64,000 nucleotides of DNA, taken from positions 15,037,399-15,101,398 of the forward strand of contig CM059977.1 in the NCBI GenBank assembly GCA_030490835.1, in the 5' to 3' direction. The DNA comes from Annona cherimola. Taxonomy: Eukaryota > Streptophyta > Magnoliopsida > Magnoliales > Annonaceae. Below the pieces are notes generated by a model that saw only the letters and a list, made by a program, of their open reading frames with translations, was not told where the DNA came from and ran no database searches. Each line of letters begins with the position of its first letter. The first letter of the stretch is position 1. Shown one piece after another: positions 12,440 through 23,536 of the stretch. A program made the translations under genes and the position numbers.

Positions 12440-12805
12440 TCAATATTGTGCATTTGGGTGCACTTAACTTCAGGACACCCGGTGTAAAAAAATTATTTTT
12501 TAAAAATTTTTATACAACTGTCAATTTAAGTATATTTAACATATGTATTAAGTTTTACTATTTTTAAAATTTTATAGATTGTTTTTTGATTTTTAAAAAG
12601 GGCATTCTAATCATTTAAATGACTAAAATGCCTCTATTTTTAAAAAAATCAAAAAAATATATACAAATCTCCAAAAAATGGTAAAACTTGTCTTATATTT
12701 TAAATACACTTAGATTAATAGTTTTATCAAAAAATTAAAAAAAAAAGATTGAATGTACCTGAATGCACCGAAACTAAGTACACTCGAGTGCATTTAATCA
12801 AAAGC
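12440..12805. mobile_element. Foldback MITE, degraded (GGTGCA ends)
   Basis: The left part (GGGTGCACTTAACTTC and following) and the right part (AAACTAAGTACACTCGAGTG) are diverged inverted copies, with an AT-rich centre carrying TTTTTAAAAATCA-type inverted motifs. It resembles the better preserved Mutator-like foldback elements at 38.7-39.6 kb. I could not define a target duplication. Confidence 0.5.
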
Positions 12806-12825
12806 CTAAATAGACATGCTACAAG

Positions 12826-13090
12826 TGTGTTTGTTAAAAGATAAAACTTTTCGCCTAAAATTTTTCATTCTCTACAACTACCCTAATTATTTCTTTACAT
12901 ATTCCTATATAAACCAACCTACTCTTTAATCATTTATACTTAGCTACCCATGAAATTAACCTATCTATTTTAACTTATTCTCTTTATTGTTCATCATTAT
13001 CCCCATCATATAACACAATTTTCTCTTATTTCAAAATTTTTTTATTGAAAACTTTTTAACAAAAATTTTATTACTTCCCAAACATCGGAT
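12826..13090. mobile_element. Tourist-like MITE, degraded
   Basis: It starts at AAGTGTGTTTG and ends at CTTCCCAAAC. The internal TTCATCATTATCCCCATCAT marks the same family as the intact copies at 3.1, 17.5, 48.7 and 59.6 kb. The ends are worn and the flanking duplication is not clear. Confidence 0.55.
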
Positions 13091-13094
13091 TATT

Positions 13095-14360
13095 ATTAAA
13101 TGCGCCCAAGTGCACTTAGCTTCTGCACACCTGAGTGTATTTAATCCTTTTTTATTTTCTTAAATTTTTTTATAAAACTATTAATCTAAGTGTATTTAAC
13201 ATGGGCATCAATTTTTAATATTTTTGGTGAATTTTAGATATTTTAATTTTTAAAAATTCAAAAATTTAAAAATTTCAAAAATGGTAAAAATTAATAGACA
13301 TGTTAAATACACTTAGATTAACAGTTGTGTAAAAAATTTAGAAAAATGGGTATTTACACCCAAGTGCATCAAATCGGGATCCGCCAAACACACCCCACTT
13401 CTAGTTTGAGAATTTCAGGGAAAAAAACTCCTCGTTTTTTTATTTCTTTGCTTCGTTTCAGTGACTGCTTTGAAATCTTATGAAATTATAAAATTAGATT
13501 ATTATTTGCAAATGACCTAAGTTTTAAAATTAAAATTTATACCTATCACCTTTGATCTTGCAAATAACACCTCGTTTTAAATGTGGATGCAAAAGCCCCC
13601 AATTATAAAGCTTTTCTTAAAAATGCCACCATTTTTTATTTAAAAAACCATCCACTTTGGAAATTTAACTGCAAAAGAACCCTACAATCAGTTTTTAATT
13701 TTGGATTTTTGAATGAAAATTAATTCAAACCTCGTCCTAATAACATTTTCTCAAATGGATTTATAAGGATCCATCTCTGATTATTTATGTTGAATAAATA
13801 AGTTGTGAGGGCATTTAGCAAATAGAGTTTACAAATTCTATTTGTAAGTTTATAAGTTCGAATCTCGATTTAATGCACCCAATTGCATCAAAACTTCAAT
13901 ACACTTAGATGCAAAAATTAGATCCATCTCTTATGTTGAATAAATAAGTTGCGGGGCGTTTAGCAAACAAAGTATATAATTCTATTTGTAAGTTTAAAAG
14001 TTAGAATCTCAATTCAATGTGATTGCATTAAAACTTTAGGACACTCAGTTGTAAAACTCTTCTTTTTTTAAAAAAAAATTAGAAATTATTAATTTAAGTG
14101 TATTTAATCTATAAACTAAGTTTTTACCATTTTTTAGAATATACTATTTTTAAAAATAGGAAGAGTTTTACTCATTCCTAAATGACTAAGATACCTATGT
14201 TTTTAAAAATAAAAAATATATACATATTTCCAAAAAGGTAAATCTTAATGCATAAAATATACTTTTTATTAATAAAATTAAAATTAAATCTACTTAGATT
14301 AACAATGTTATTTAAACATTTGAAAAAATAAAAAATAGATTTTGCACTCAGGCGCGTTGA
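13095..14360. repeat. Further degraded foldback repeats in an intron
   Basis: At 13095-13380 and again at about 13860-14360 are pieces with CAAGTGCACTTAG / CACCCAAGTGCATC-type inverted ends around AT-rich centres, related to the element at 12440-12805. No part matches a coding exon. The ABC1K3 exon expected between 11914 and 14883, which carries the KxGQ motif, was not found here. Confidence 0.45.
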
Positions 14361-15679
14361 ATGGAGGTATAAATTGCAAATTTTCAAAAACTTAGGGTCA
14401 TTTCAAATATCCTTTATTGTTATTGTTGTTGTTGACTTACTGTTGTTAGGATTGGACATTTGGACTTCAACCAAATTCAGCATAGAAGAAAACGACGCTA
14501 AGTTGTAAGTTTGACAATATGCTCCCAAGATTTAGGTAGCATTATTAGCAACATTTATTGAATTCACCAACTATTCCCCAAAAATACACAGCCAACGGGA
14601 ACAGTTGTTATGTAAAACGAGGACCAGCTAGGAATTTCTTCGTGACAAATAAAAAACGAATTTCTGTGACGGGCCTTATTCATCAGCTAACAATTACTCT
14701 ATTAATGTAGTTCGTAAATTGTCCTACCATAACAATCATCTTACAAAGGGTAACATGCTATATTGTACTGAGAATTATTGCACGTGTATTGAGAATTGCA
14801 ATTCACGTCCTTATCTATGACACTCATGCATCAATCAGACATGGATCTTGATGACTCCTGAATTTAAAGTAAACCAGTGTAGGTAATACGCGTTCTTTCA
14901 GCCATGAAGCTGTCCTTCGCCTCCTAGTTTTCTGCATGGTAGTACCACCAAACGAAATATTTCATTCAAAGAGTTTCACAGTTGAAATCTCACCACAAAA
15001 AAATGGACTTTGAGATATTGCAGTCATTCTGGCCTAAACTCACCTGCTTTTCTTCGGTGAAGCCGCTAAAATATGCCCATTTTGCGTTGTCAAAAAGGAC
15101 ATGAAGGAGAAAGGAAATAACAAAGGACCACACATCTATAGACCTTTGCCAAATCTTGTAGTCATCCTTGGCCCAGCTGAAACCTTCATCTGACTGTAGA
15201 ACTTTTACATCATCAACGACCTGGAACTCCTTGGAAGCTGTTCTGTTTTTTGACAACTCCTTTGTGGGCGCCATTCTCGAAGCTTGTCCATGGGTACCCA
15301 ATCTCGCAAACTCGGTCTGTGCTGCTTTCGCCTGGAATCTTAAGCACCTCTTACTTGCATGCGTAGAACCACCTACCCTCTGAAGTTTTCGACTGCGAAC
15401 TGATACAGAGCCTCGTCCCAGATCCAACCGACCAACACTGCAGTGATAGTAGCCATACGAAGCCAGTATCATTGTCATGTGTAATTACAAAAGATCCCGA
15501 GGCCTGAAATTCAAGTGGATTTAGGAAAATCAGAAAACAGATGCATAACAGCATAAACCCAAGAATAATGAGTAGAAATTAATTCCCACATCCATAAAAT
15601 GCGGTTCTTTGCGTATTCAGATCGAAAGCAATCCAACCGATTAAAATGGTTTTAAGTTAGTGAACAAAATTCAATTCCT

Positions 15680-16412
15680 ACCAAATATATATATATATAT
15701 ATGGGAAATAATCCAGTGCAGTCCATGCACTGTGGGCCCCACCTAATTATAAATAAAAAATCCACCCCACCCATTATATTTAGAATTGTTCACTTTATTA
15801 TCATACCAATTTTCATCCAAATCCAACATGTGTGTAGTCCCCATCTTAAAATGGTACAAAATCAACGTAATAAAATAATTTAATGTAAATATCAAGTTTA
15901 AAGTGATTTTTTCAACATATAAACCGTCTAAAGTATGATTTATATATGGATAAATGAGTGTATAAAGTTTCATAATAATTTAATATGTGTGGGGTTCATT
16001 TTACAGCGGACTGTACCGTAATTACGGTGCAGTCCGACTGCACAGGATCGGATCTCTATATATATATATAGGGAAATGATCCAGTGCATGCGACTGCACC
16101 GTGCAGTCCATGCACTGTGGGCCCCACCTGATCATTTCCCATAAATCCACCCCACACATTGTATTTATAATTGTTCACTTTATTACCATACCAATTTTCA
16201 TCCAAATCCAACATGTGTGTAGTCTCCATCTTAAAATGGTGCAAAATCAACGTAATAAAATAGTTTAATGTAAATATCAAGTTTAAAGTGGTTTTTTCAA
16301 CATCTAAACCGTCTAAAGTATGATTTATATATGGATAAATGAGTGTATAAAGTTTCATTACAATCTAATATATGTGGGGTCCATTTTACAGCGGACTGCA
16401 CACGATCATATC

Positions 16413-16452
<40 letters not shown>
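15680..16452. mobile_element. Two direct copies of a MITE embedded in TA microsatellites
   Basis: Two copies of a roughly 345-360 base repeat (about 15702-16060 and 16071-16415) lie in the same orientation. Each opens GGGAAATRATCCAGTGCA and contains GTGGGCCCCACCT and CAACATGTGTGTAGT. TA dinucleotide runs lie before, between and after them. The second ends ACGATCATATCCC, inverted to the opening GGGAAATGATC. Insertion inside (TA)n tracts recalls the micron elements described in rice. Related copies lie at 18.5-19.05, 19.66-20.03 and 28.73-29.05 kb. Confidence 0.65.
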
Positions 16453-16454
<2 letters not shown>

Positions 16455-16617
16455 TTTTTCAAAAGAAGAAGAAGGAACTTTTTTTTTTGTTTGTTTGAAG
16501 ACAAGAAGAAGAAGAAGAAGGAACTTGATCGATCTAAATTCACGGAATTGCTTGAGAATCTTGATTGGCTAGCTTCCTGAAATTAGAAAGATGACCAAAG
16601 GCGACGCTGCCAATTAT

Positions 16618-16908
16618 GGGTGTGTTTGTTTGGGGCCAAAACTTGTCAATTAAAATTTTTCAACACAAAACTTTTCACTCTTCATAACTACTCTATTTTT
16701 TAATTATTTTTTCACATTTTTCTATACAAACTACCATACTTTTCAATCATTTCTACACAACTACCCATACAACTAACCTATCTATTTTAACTTTATTCTC
16801 TTTACTCCTCATCATTACCCCTATTATATCACATCGTTTTCTATCAATTTGACAACTTCTACCTCTAAAACTTTTCATCAAAAGTTTTACCTCCAACCAA
16901 ACACACCC
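16618..16908. mobile_element. Tourist-like MITE
   Basis: It opens GGGTGTGTTTGTTTGG and closes CCAACCAAACACACCC, with the family's internal TCATCATTACCCCTATTATA. The flanks are TAT on the left and TAA on the right, one mismatch from a 3-base duplication. Confidence 0.7.
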
Positions 16909-17509
16909 TAAAGAAGCAGAGACGCGCACGGTACGTACGTCTCCCGTAAGAAAAGCATGCACAAAGAACAACGGGAGCTAGCTTGGACTTTGTTAAAGGG
17001 GTGCAGACGCTGATAGGCAATGAGCGGAATGCGAATGATGTGATTTTTATGGACTTTATGGTGTGTAACATGCAGTAAGCATTTAAGGCAGGTTGAATTT
17101 TCATCTGAATGCAATACCTATTTCATAATGTTTTTATAAATTATGAGTATTATTAGCTTCGAATTTGGATTAATGCAAAACGTTGAAAAAATGGACGGTC
17201 TGGATCGTATTAGATTAGCTTAATTTTGAATGACTCTGATGCAAGGTATGTTGTCAAATCAACTGCGAAGGACGCAATACAAAAATCCCGCGAACAACGC
17301 CAAACCAAACGCAAACGCCGCTCGGGCAACCACGAAGGCTGGCAAAGTGGCTTGTAGGTTTGAAAGATTTAAAAAATAAATAAAAAATAAAAAATAAAAA
17401 ATAAATATTTAAGTAGATTCGAAAGTTAAGTAGGCTGTGTACACGGGAACTTTGTCTCCGGTGTCGGTGGGTAGTTTGTATATGGCTCGAAAGTCAAAAG
17501 TAACATTTA

Positions 17510-17790
17510 GGCTGTGTTTGGGAATGAATAAAATTTTTGATGAAAAGTTTTAGAGAGTAAAAGTTGTCAAATGATGTGATATGATAGGGGTAATGATGAA
17601 GAGTAAAGATGATAAAGTTAAAATAGATATGTTAATTGTATGGATAGTTGTGTAGAAATGATTAAAAAGTAGGATAGTTGTATAGGAAAATGTGAAAAAA
17701 TAATTAAAAAATATTATAATTGTAGATTGTGAAAAGTTTTACATTGAAAAGTTTTAAGTTGACGTTTTTTCTTCCTTGCCAAACACACCC
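17510..17790. mobile_element. Tourist-like MITE with TTA target duplication
   Basis: A 281-base element with ends GGCTGTGTTTGG and CCAAACACACCC, flanked by TTA at 17507-17509 and 17791-17793. It has the same internal sequence and orientation as the copy at 3.1 kb. Confidence 0.8.
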
Positions 17791-18493
17791 TTATTCTCTT
17801 TCATGAAAATAGGTACGAGCTTGTAGACTCTCTGCTGAGTGGGCCTATTGTTAATATAAGATGTTAGGTTAAGATGAGGCCTGTCCGTGCATCCCGCCAG
17901 AAATTTATTTTTTTATTTTTTTGGCAAATAAATTTAGGTGTATTAAATTTATAAATTAAATTTTATCACTTTTAAATATTTTTTTGAATTTTTAAACATA
18001 TTATTATTTTCGTAATTTTCTAGTCCCATGGAAAAAATACCGTGCGTCCTGCCTGAAAAAATCAAGCGTCGAGATGAGGCTTGATCTTTGTTATACTCTA
18101 TAACATCAATCAACAAACGGTACGATGAATACCGGTGGGACAAACTTCTATGTCATACTCATACCATATAAAATTGTTATTTCTCATAAAAAATGTTTTT
18201 CAGCTCGCTTACTTGAACCATTTTTCTTTATTAACAATCAGCGCAATTAATTGCCAAGATAATTAGCGTAGTAATACAGTAACATTAGCAATGGATAATA
18301 TCGTTATTTATTAAAAAGCTATTACTTAAAAATTGAATTGCCAGCGGATGGAGACTGGACAGGAGCTTGAAATTATCAACGTACAATCTCACAAGCAAGG
18401 TTTTTGAAACTCGGAAGATTTGAATTTTTAGTTTCGTTCGCCGCCTAACAAATGTGTACATATATAGAGACGTTGGCATCAAAATGGGCCTCA

Positions 18494-19053
18494 CATGATA
18501 ATAAAATTATAATCTACTCCACTCATTGTGTTTAGAATAATGGATTTTGTTACCATATCAGTTTTCATCTAAATCAGATATGTGTATGGACCCAATCTGA
18601 AATTTGTACAAATTCAATGTAATAAAATAGTTTAATTTAAATAACAATTTTAAAGTGATTTTTCAACATGTAGATTATTTGCTATTTTATATGAATAAAT
18701 AATTATATAAAATTTCAATACATTTTGTTATGTGTTGGGCTCAAAAATGGACAAATATACCGATATTATGATGCAGTGGTGTAGTTGCCCAAAATAAACC
18801 ACACACATATTAGAATGCCGTGAAATTTTATACAGTCATTTATCCATATATCAATTTTATAGAAAATGATTTACACGTTGAAAAAACTATTTTAAAGTTG
18901 TTATTTACATCGAACTATTTTATTACATTGAATCTGTATCATTTTCAAATGGGGTCCATACACATATCCGATTGGAACAAAAATTGGTATGGTAATAGAA
19001 TATATCATTCTAAATATAATGGGTGGAGTAGATTATAATTTTATCATCATGTG
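18494..19053. repeat. Long inverted repeat made of two copies of the TA-associated MITE
   Basis: The left arm (about 18494-18757) and the right arm (about 18797-19053) are inverted copies, with about 40 bases between them. Both contain AAAATTATAATCTACTCCAC or its complement and the AGATATGTGTATGGACC block. Indels and substitutions show the arms are not fresh. The TATATATATA stretch at 19062-19071 and nearby TA runs fit the family's usual setting. Transcription would give a hairpin with arms of about 260 bases. Confidence 0.65.
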
Positions 19054-19077
19054 AATATTCCTATATATATATGAGTC

Positions 19078-19607
19078 CGGCTTCTGTACATTCGAATGTA
19101 CAAATTCACTTTGGTACTCTCATCTAATTTTGGCACTATTTTAATGATTTTGTTAAATCTAATCCATCAATTATATTTAATACTTTTTATTTTATTTAAA
19201 TACAAAAAATTATCCTAATTCATAACTTGCATCATTCTGAAAATTAACAATCTCTTAAGAGTGACTTTAAATCCATTAAAAATAATTTGTTTATTATAAA
19301 GGCTTAATTTAATATCTAAAATATTTACAATATGTATCCTATTTAGATTAATGATTCTATAGAATTTTATAATATTCTAAAACTTTGATATATAGAATCA
19401 AATGATTTTCTAAATATGTATATAATTTTATACTTTTTTAGAAGATGTGACATACACATACATCCATTTAATATAATTTTTGGTACCTAAATAAAATAAA
19501 TAGTGATAAATATAATAAATGGATTAGATTTAACAAAATCATCAAAATAATGCATAAACTAGATGAGAGAACCAAAATGAATTGGTACATTCGAATATAT
19601 AGAAGTC
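19078..19607. mobile_element. Foldback MITE between TA tracts
   Basis: The left arm (about 19081-19205) and the right arm (about 19480-19605) are inverted copies of about 120 bases. Shared pieces are ATTCGAATGTAC, CTCTCATCTA and GATTTTGTTAAATCTAATCC. The 270-base centre is unrelated AT-rich sequence. TA repeats lie on both sides (19062-19071 and 19625-19658). No coding capacity. Confidence 0.65.
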
Positions 19608-19620
19608 ATACTCTCTCTCT

Positions 19621-19659
<39 letters not shown>

Positions 19660-19662
<3 letters not shown>

Positions 19663-20035
19663 ACTTTTCCTATGCAGTGAAGTTGCACCATAATTAATGG
19701 TGCGTTTGATCCAAAATGGGCCCCACGTGTGCTTAAATGTATTGATACTTTATACAATAATTTATTTGTATATAAATTTCATAGCGAATGGTTTACATGT
19801 TGAAAAAACTTTAAAGTTGTTATTTACATCAAAATATTTTATTATGTTGAATTTGTTTCATTTTCAAATGGAATCTATGTACATATCCAATTGGGATAAA
19901 AATTGGTATAATAATAGAATACGTAATTCTAAATACAATGGGTGGAGTAGATTATAATTTTATGATCATGTGGGGCTCATTTTGTAATAACTGCACCGTA
20001 ATTGTGGTGCAATGAAGCTACGCCTGAATATTTCT
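19660..20035. mobile_element. Copy of the TA-associated MITE
   Basis: A single copy in the same orientation as the right arm of the 18.5-19.05 kb inverted repeat. It runs from the end of a (TA)n tract to about 20035, before a short TATATATAT run. It contains AATGGGTGGAGTAGATTATA and a right terminal piece TGCACCGTAATTGTGGTGCA. Confidence 0.6.
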
Positions 20036-20329
20036 CTCTTTTTCTATATATATCTTGATCATGTATGATGTGTTGTTAATTAGCTAAGTAACAGCCATGC
20101 ATTGTTATATTACATATCTATTTTTTGTCATATTTATATCGGTTTGCATGTACTTTATTAAACTAAATTTTATTATTTTTAAATTTTTACATATTTTTAT
20201 AAAATTTTAAAATTAAAATTTTCACCATTTTCATTCTTTCTTACACATGAATCTAAAAATGATAAAGTTTAATATATAAACTAAATATATGTGAACCCAC
20301 ATAAAGGTAAAGAGAAATATACATATATA

Positions 20330-20612
20330 CAAGGTGTTTGTGTACATCAAAAACTTTTCATATTAAAATTTTTCATCTAAAAAACCTTTCACTCTTTACA
20401 GCCATCATTTTTTTAATTATTTTTACTTTTTATATAATTGTCCTATTTTTAATCATTTTTACATAATTACTCATATATCTAATTTATCTATTTTAACTTT
20501 ATTCTCTTTACTTTTTATCATTACTCCTATCATATTACATCATTATCTACTACTTCAAAAACTTTTATTACTAAAATTTTTTCATCAAAAATTTTACCAC
20601 TTCTCAAGTACG
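20330..20612. mobile_element. Tourist-like MITE, degraded
   Basis: It begins AAGGTGTTTGTG and ends CACTTCTCAAGTACGCC, with the family's internal TTTTATCATTACTCCTATCA. Terminal repeats are partly lost. Confidence 0.5.
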
Positions 20613-21020
20613 CCGATAATATAAAACACATAAGGTTGTTACTTAACTAGATAACAACCCATTATATATTATATGACCAGGCCATGTTTTCATATACGTT
20701 TTCTTTTGGTGGCCTTTACCACCCATGTAATTAGAAAACATGAAGGCCTGCGTCCAAACGCAGTTGACATGGCCCGATTATGTATTTGGGCTAACCAGAT
20801 TGGGTCCAGAACCTGGTGGTCGAAGATGTTATAAAAATTCATATTTAATCATAACAAAATGAAATAAAATGTTCATTCCCGGCCATCTTCATGAATAATA
20901 AATTAGGAAAATTGTATTCAAGTAACCATCAAAATTTCACGAGAGCATCGAATGGCCCACTTTATCAATGTTTTTTATGGTGTTACCCACATTAGATGAC
21001 TAACACCTAATGGATGTATC

Positions 21021-21614
21021 CAGGGGTGTAAACTAGGTTGTTTCAATCCAAACTTGGCTAACCCGACCTGATTTATAAAAGGGTTAGATTCGACATTTGG
21101 AAAAATATAAATTATATAACCCGATTTGAACCGATCTAATTTCAAATGCGGATTATTTTTGTTAGATGATAGTAAACTAGACCCAACCTGATTTCATATA
21201 TTAGCATAAAATATTATTAAAAAATAGTCGTATATTAGCACATAATACATAAAATTTAATTAGACATTATTGCTGTGAAATAGTGTTATTTAGCAATTAA
21301 ATTATTGTATAAATCATAATATTATTTAGCAATTATATTATTGTACAAGTCAAAAGTATTCAATAAAAAGGATTAATTTTTACTTTTTTATATAAATTTA
21401 TATTTTAAAGTAAATTTAATTAAGTAAAATATTTTAAAATATTATATAATTATTAACCTGATTTCTAATTCAAACCAATTTCTACGGGGTTAAAATAGGG
21501 TTGGATTAAAGTGTGAAAGATAAGATTCATAGTAGGGTTGAGTTGAGATTTTACAAGGTAAGATTGGTTGCATTTACCTTAGCCCGAGTAAACCAAACCC
21601 AAATCATACACCTA
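21021..21614. mobile_element. hAT-type MITE with 8-base target duplication
   Basis: A 594-base element opening CAGGGGTGTAAACTAGG and closing ATCATACACCTA. The 8-base flanks are GATGTATC (21013-21020) and GATATATC (21615-21622), one mismatch. Terminal YAGGGGTG and an 8-base duplication are hAT superfamily traits. No transposase is encoded. Subterminal AACCCGA/ACCTGATTT repeats are visible. Confidence 0.75.
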
Positions 21615-21622
21615 GATATATC

Positions 21623-22700
21623 TACTCAATATTTAAACTCTAGATCTCCTACTATACTATTCCACACACACAACCCAAGTAAACAACTTGAACATCCAAG
21701 CAGTGAGACCACCTTATGAATGATCGTTGGACGGTTGGCACTCCCTTGCCACTATCTATCTAGATTTTATGGCGTTAAGTCTGCTATCGGAAGATTTAAG
21801 TCGTGATTAAGAGAATCACCATGGAAGTAGAGATATTTTAAAGATGTAAATGAACGGTCATTTACTTATTTTTCTTTTGCCTTTTTCCCCTTTCGACGTA
21901 CCATGCCCACAAGGCAAAAAGAAAAAGAAAATTCACACTAGTCACTGCTTTCCTACAGCCTACAGCTTCTTGTACTAGGCCCTGAACCGGGTGCAAATCG
22001 GGTCGGCAGTCAGCTATAAGGCCCGTAATCCTAATGGTAAAGACTTCAAAAAAAAAAAAAAGCAGTAAAATTCAGAATTCAACCGCACATGTATGATGTT
22101 GAAGACAGTCAAAACAAGCATATCCACGACTCCGCATGTATATAAACAACAAAAAAGACCCAGAAAAGGGACCACAACCCAGACTGAGCCAGTGAGCCCC
22201 ATTTTTGTTTTTTAGAGTTTTGCTTTTCTTTTTCTTTTTTTCCTTCTTTTTTTTTAAAATCTCTTTTCTCCATATACACCCACTCGAGAGTCAAGACACC
22301 AAAAAAAAAAAAAAAGAAAGAAACGAAAAGAAAAGAAAAAGAGCCAAGATAACACTACTAACTCTACTCGTCGGTTCGCCAAAGGCGGCCCTTAAACACG
22401 TGCCCACGTAACTCATGGACATGAGATCTCAGCCATCCATTAAATGGGTTCTACTGCCTAATCCCCTGGGTGCAAAATTCAAACTAGCCCAACCAAAATC
22501 TGCTGAAAATTGATCAGGATAAACCTGCCCCCATCATGGACATTGTTTGGAAACCATACAAATACGGATGGCTCGCACCTCGCACGTTAGCAGTGGCCAG
22601 CGCATGTATGTCCGACTTGCAAACCTGATTATGATTCATATGTATTATATACTATAGTCTTGTTGATAGTAGGCTGTAGGCCATTTATTTTGTATATAAA
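21623..22700. other. Gene-free 3' flank of the LEC1-type gene
   Basis: No gene seen. Poly-A/poly-T and CT-rich runs lie at 22048-22062 and 22205-22345. The short ORFs are read through these low-complexity runs. The 3' untranslated region of the NF-YB gene should lie in the last 200-300 bases. Confidence 0.5.
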
Positions 22701-23306
22701 TTACTTGTAGGGCGCATATGGATCATATCCCGCCATTGCGGCAGCCTGGGATGAGCTCGAAGCGGAGGCATCCCTGAAATAGGCACCACCGATTCCAGTG
22801 CCTCCAAACAGACCCTGATGATGGCCCATGTGGAAGGTCTGGCCGAAGGCGGCAGCACCAGCAGTAGCCAAGTGGCCCATGTCGAAGGCGCGCTTGGGCA
22901 GCAGGGGATCGCCTCTGATGGAGCCGCGGTGGTCGCCCTCGAGCTCGCGGTAGCGGTGGAGATAGGCGCAGAGGGGCTCGATGTAGTCGTCGAAGCCGAG
23001 CTTGCTCATGGCCCAGAGGACGTCCTCGGCGGTGATGGTCTTGCGCTGCTCGCGCTGGCACCGCTCGTTGGCCTCGCTGGTGATGAAGCTGATGTACTCG
23101 GACACGCACTCCTGGACCGTCTCCTTGGCGTCGTCCGAGATCTTGGCGTGGGTGGGAAGCACCTTGCGCATGATGCGGATGACGTTGGCGATGGGCATGA
23201 AGCGGTCCTGCTCTCGGACCGTGCACACGCTCTCTCGCTCTGGGTTGTCGTCGAATGCTCCTGCTGAGCACTGCTTTGGAGCGCCAGCGCCTTCGTTTTC
23301 CGACAT
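22701..23306 (-). CDS. L1L: LEC1-type NF-YB transcription factor subunit
   Basis: An intact single-exon gene of 201 residues. NF-YB pairs with NF-YC through histone folds, and with NF-YA binds CCAAT boxes. LEC1-type members control embryo maturation and storage programmes (family knowledge). The histone-fold B domain runs from about residue 31 ([18 protein letters not shown]) to about 125 ([14 protein letters not shown]). LEC1-class marks are present: [10 protein letters not shown], and Asp58 in KISDDAKE, the position equivalent to Arabidopsis LEC1 Asp55, which is Lys in other NF-YBs. The acidic N-terminus and the Gly/Ala/His-rich C-terminus ending YDPYAPYK are typical of the class. The coding region is much richer in G and C than its surroundings. 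I cannot tell LEC1 from LEC1-LIKE. Certainty for the LEC1 class is high. Confidence 0.95.
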   Translation of the reverse strand: MSENEGAGAPKQCSAGAFDDNPERESVCTVREQDRFMPIANVIRIMRKVLPTHAKISDDAKETVQECVSEYISFITSEANERCQREQRKTITAEDVLWAMSKLGFDDYIEPLCAYLHRYRELEGDHRGSIRGDPLLPKRAFDMGHLATAGAAAFGQTFHMGHHQGLFGGTGIGGAYFRDASASSSSQAAAMAGYDPYAPYK

Positions 23307-23469
23307 GACTGACGTACCTGAATCACGTCAATCCATGCCAACAACAACGCAAACTAATCACCTGGGCGGGAGGGGTTAATCCCATGCAACATCAACAGAC
23401 AAATTCGAAGAAAAATATACAAGATAGAGCATCTTCGTTTATTTATTGTTATTGAGGAAGCTTTCCCGG

Positions 23470-23476
23470 TTTTATA
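23470..23476 (-). promoter_or_regulatory. TATA box of the LEC1-type gene
   Basis: TATAAAA on the minus strand, about 165 bases before the start codon, in a fitting position for a 5' untranslated region of about 135 bases. Confidence 0.5.
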
Positions 23477-23528
23477 CCTTTTCTACAAACGAATTAAGTA
23501 ACAGTAATAAAAACAGAGTTTGGCAATT

Positions 23529-23536
23529 GCATGCAT
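23529..23536. promoter_or_regulatory. RY-type motif upstream of the LEC1-type gene
   Basis: The palindrome GCATGCAT contains the CATGCA core bound by B3 factors of the ABI3/FUS3/LEC2 group (family knowledge). It lies about 220 bases before the start codon and about 55 bases upstream of the TATA box, where such a site could act. A single motif can occur by chance. Confidence 0.4.

Larger units (their letters stand above)
2861..15478 (-). pseudogene. ABC1K3: ABC1K3-type plastid atypical kinase gene, apparently decayed
   Basis: ABC1K3 is a plastoglobule kinase of the UbiB/ABC1 family affecting prenylquinone metabolism (family knowledge). Exons placed by splice sites and similarity: 15044-15478 (start; ends FSGFTEEKQ), 14884-14931 (TASWLKERVL), 11788-11913 (DRVPTFS to SLGQ), 10465-10581 (VVVKVQRP), 9550-9609 (IYEEC), 9353-9446 (DYINEGKNADRF), 9136-9190 (LTLEYVPG), 8127-8218, 7550-7721 (HADPHPGNL), about 6986-7068, 6810-6893, 6193-6277, about 5245-5282, 5078-5152, 4302-4406, 3905-4047 and 2861-2933 (MQRV to FEKMI, stop). 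Defects: in-frame TAA at 8181-8183; exon 10465-10581 is one base out of phase and has stops; an extra A at 4026-4029; DFG reads NFG (7637-7639); the acceptor or phase before HADPH is wrong; the KxGQ exon and the GIGYILDP block were not found. Introns hold MITEs and a solo LTR. A pseudogene is most likely. Assembly indels could explain the homopolymer shifts but not all defects. Assignment to ABC1K3 rests on remembered family sequence. Confidence 0.85.

Noticed and set aside
16408..16452. Long TA and other simple repeats
   Set aside because: Simple microsatellite. Relevant only as the setting of the TA-associated MITEs.
22818..23379. Open frames on the plus strand opposite the LEC1-type gene
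   Set aside because: They are GC-rich antisense shadows of the NF-YB coding region, with no domain of their own.
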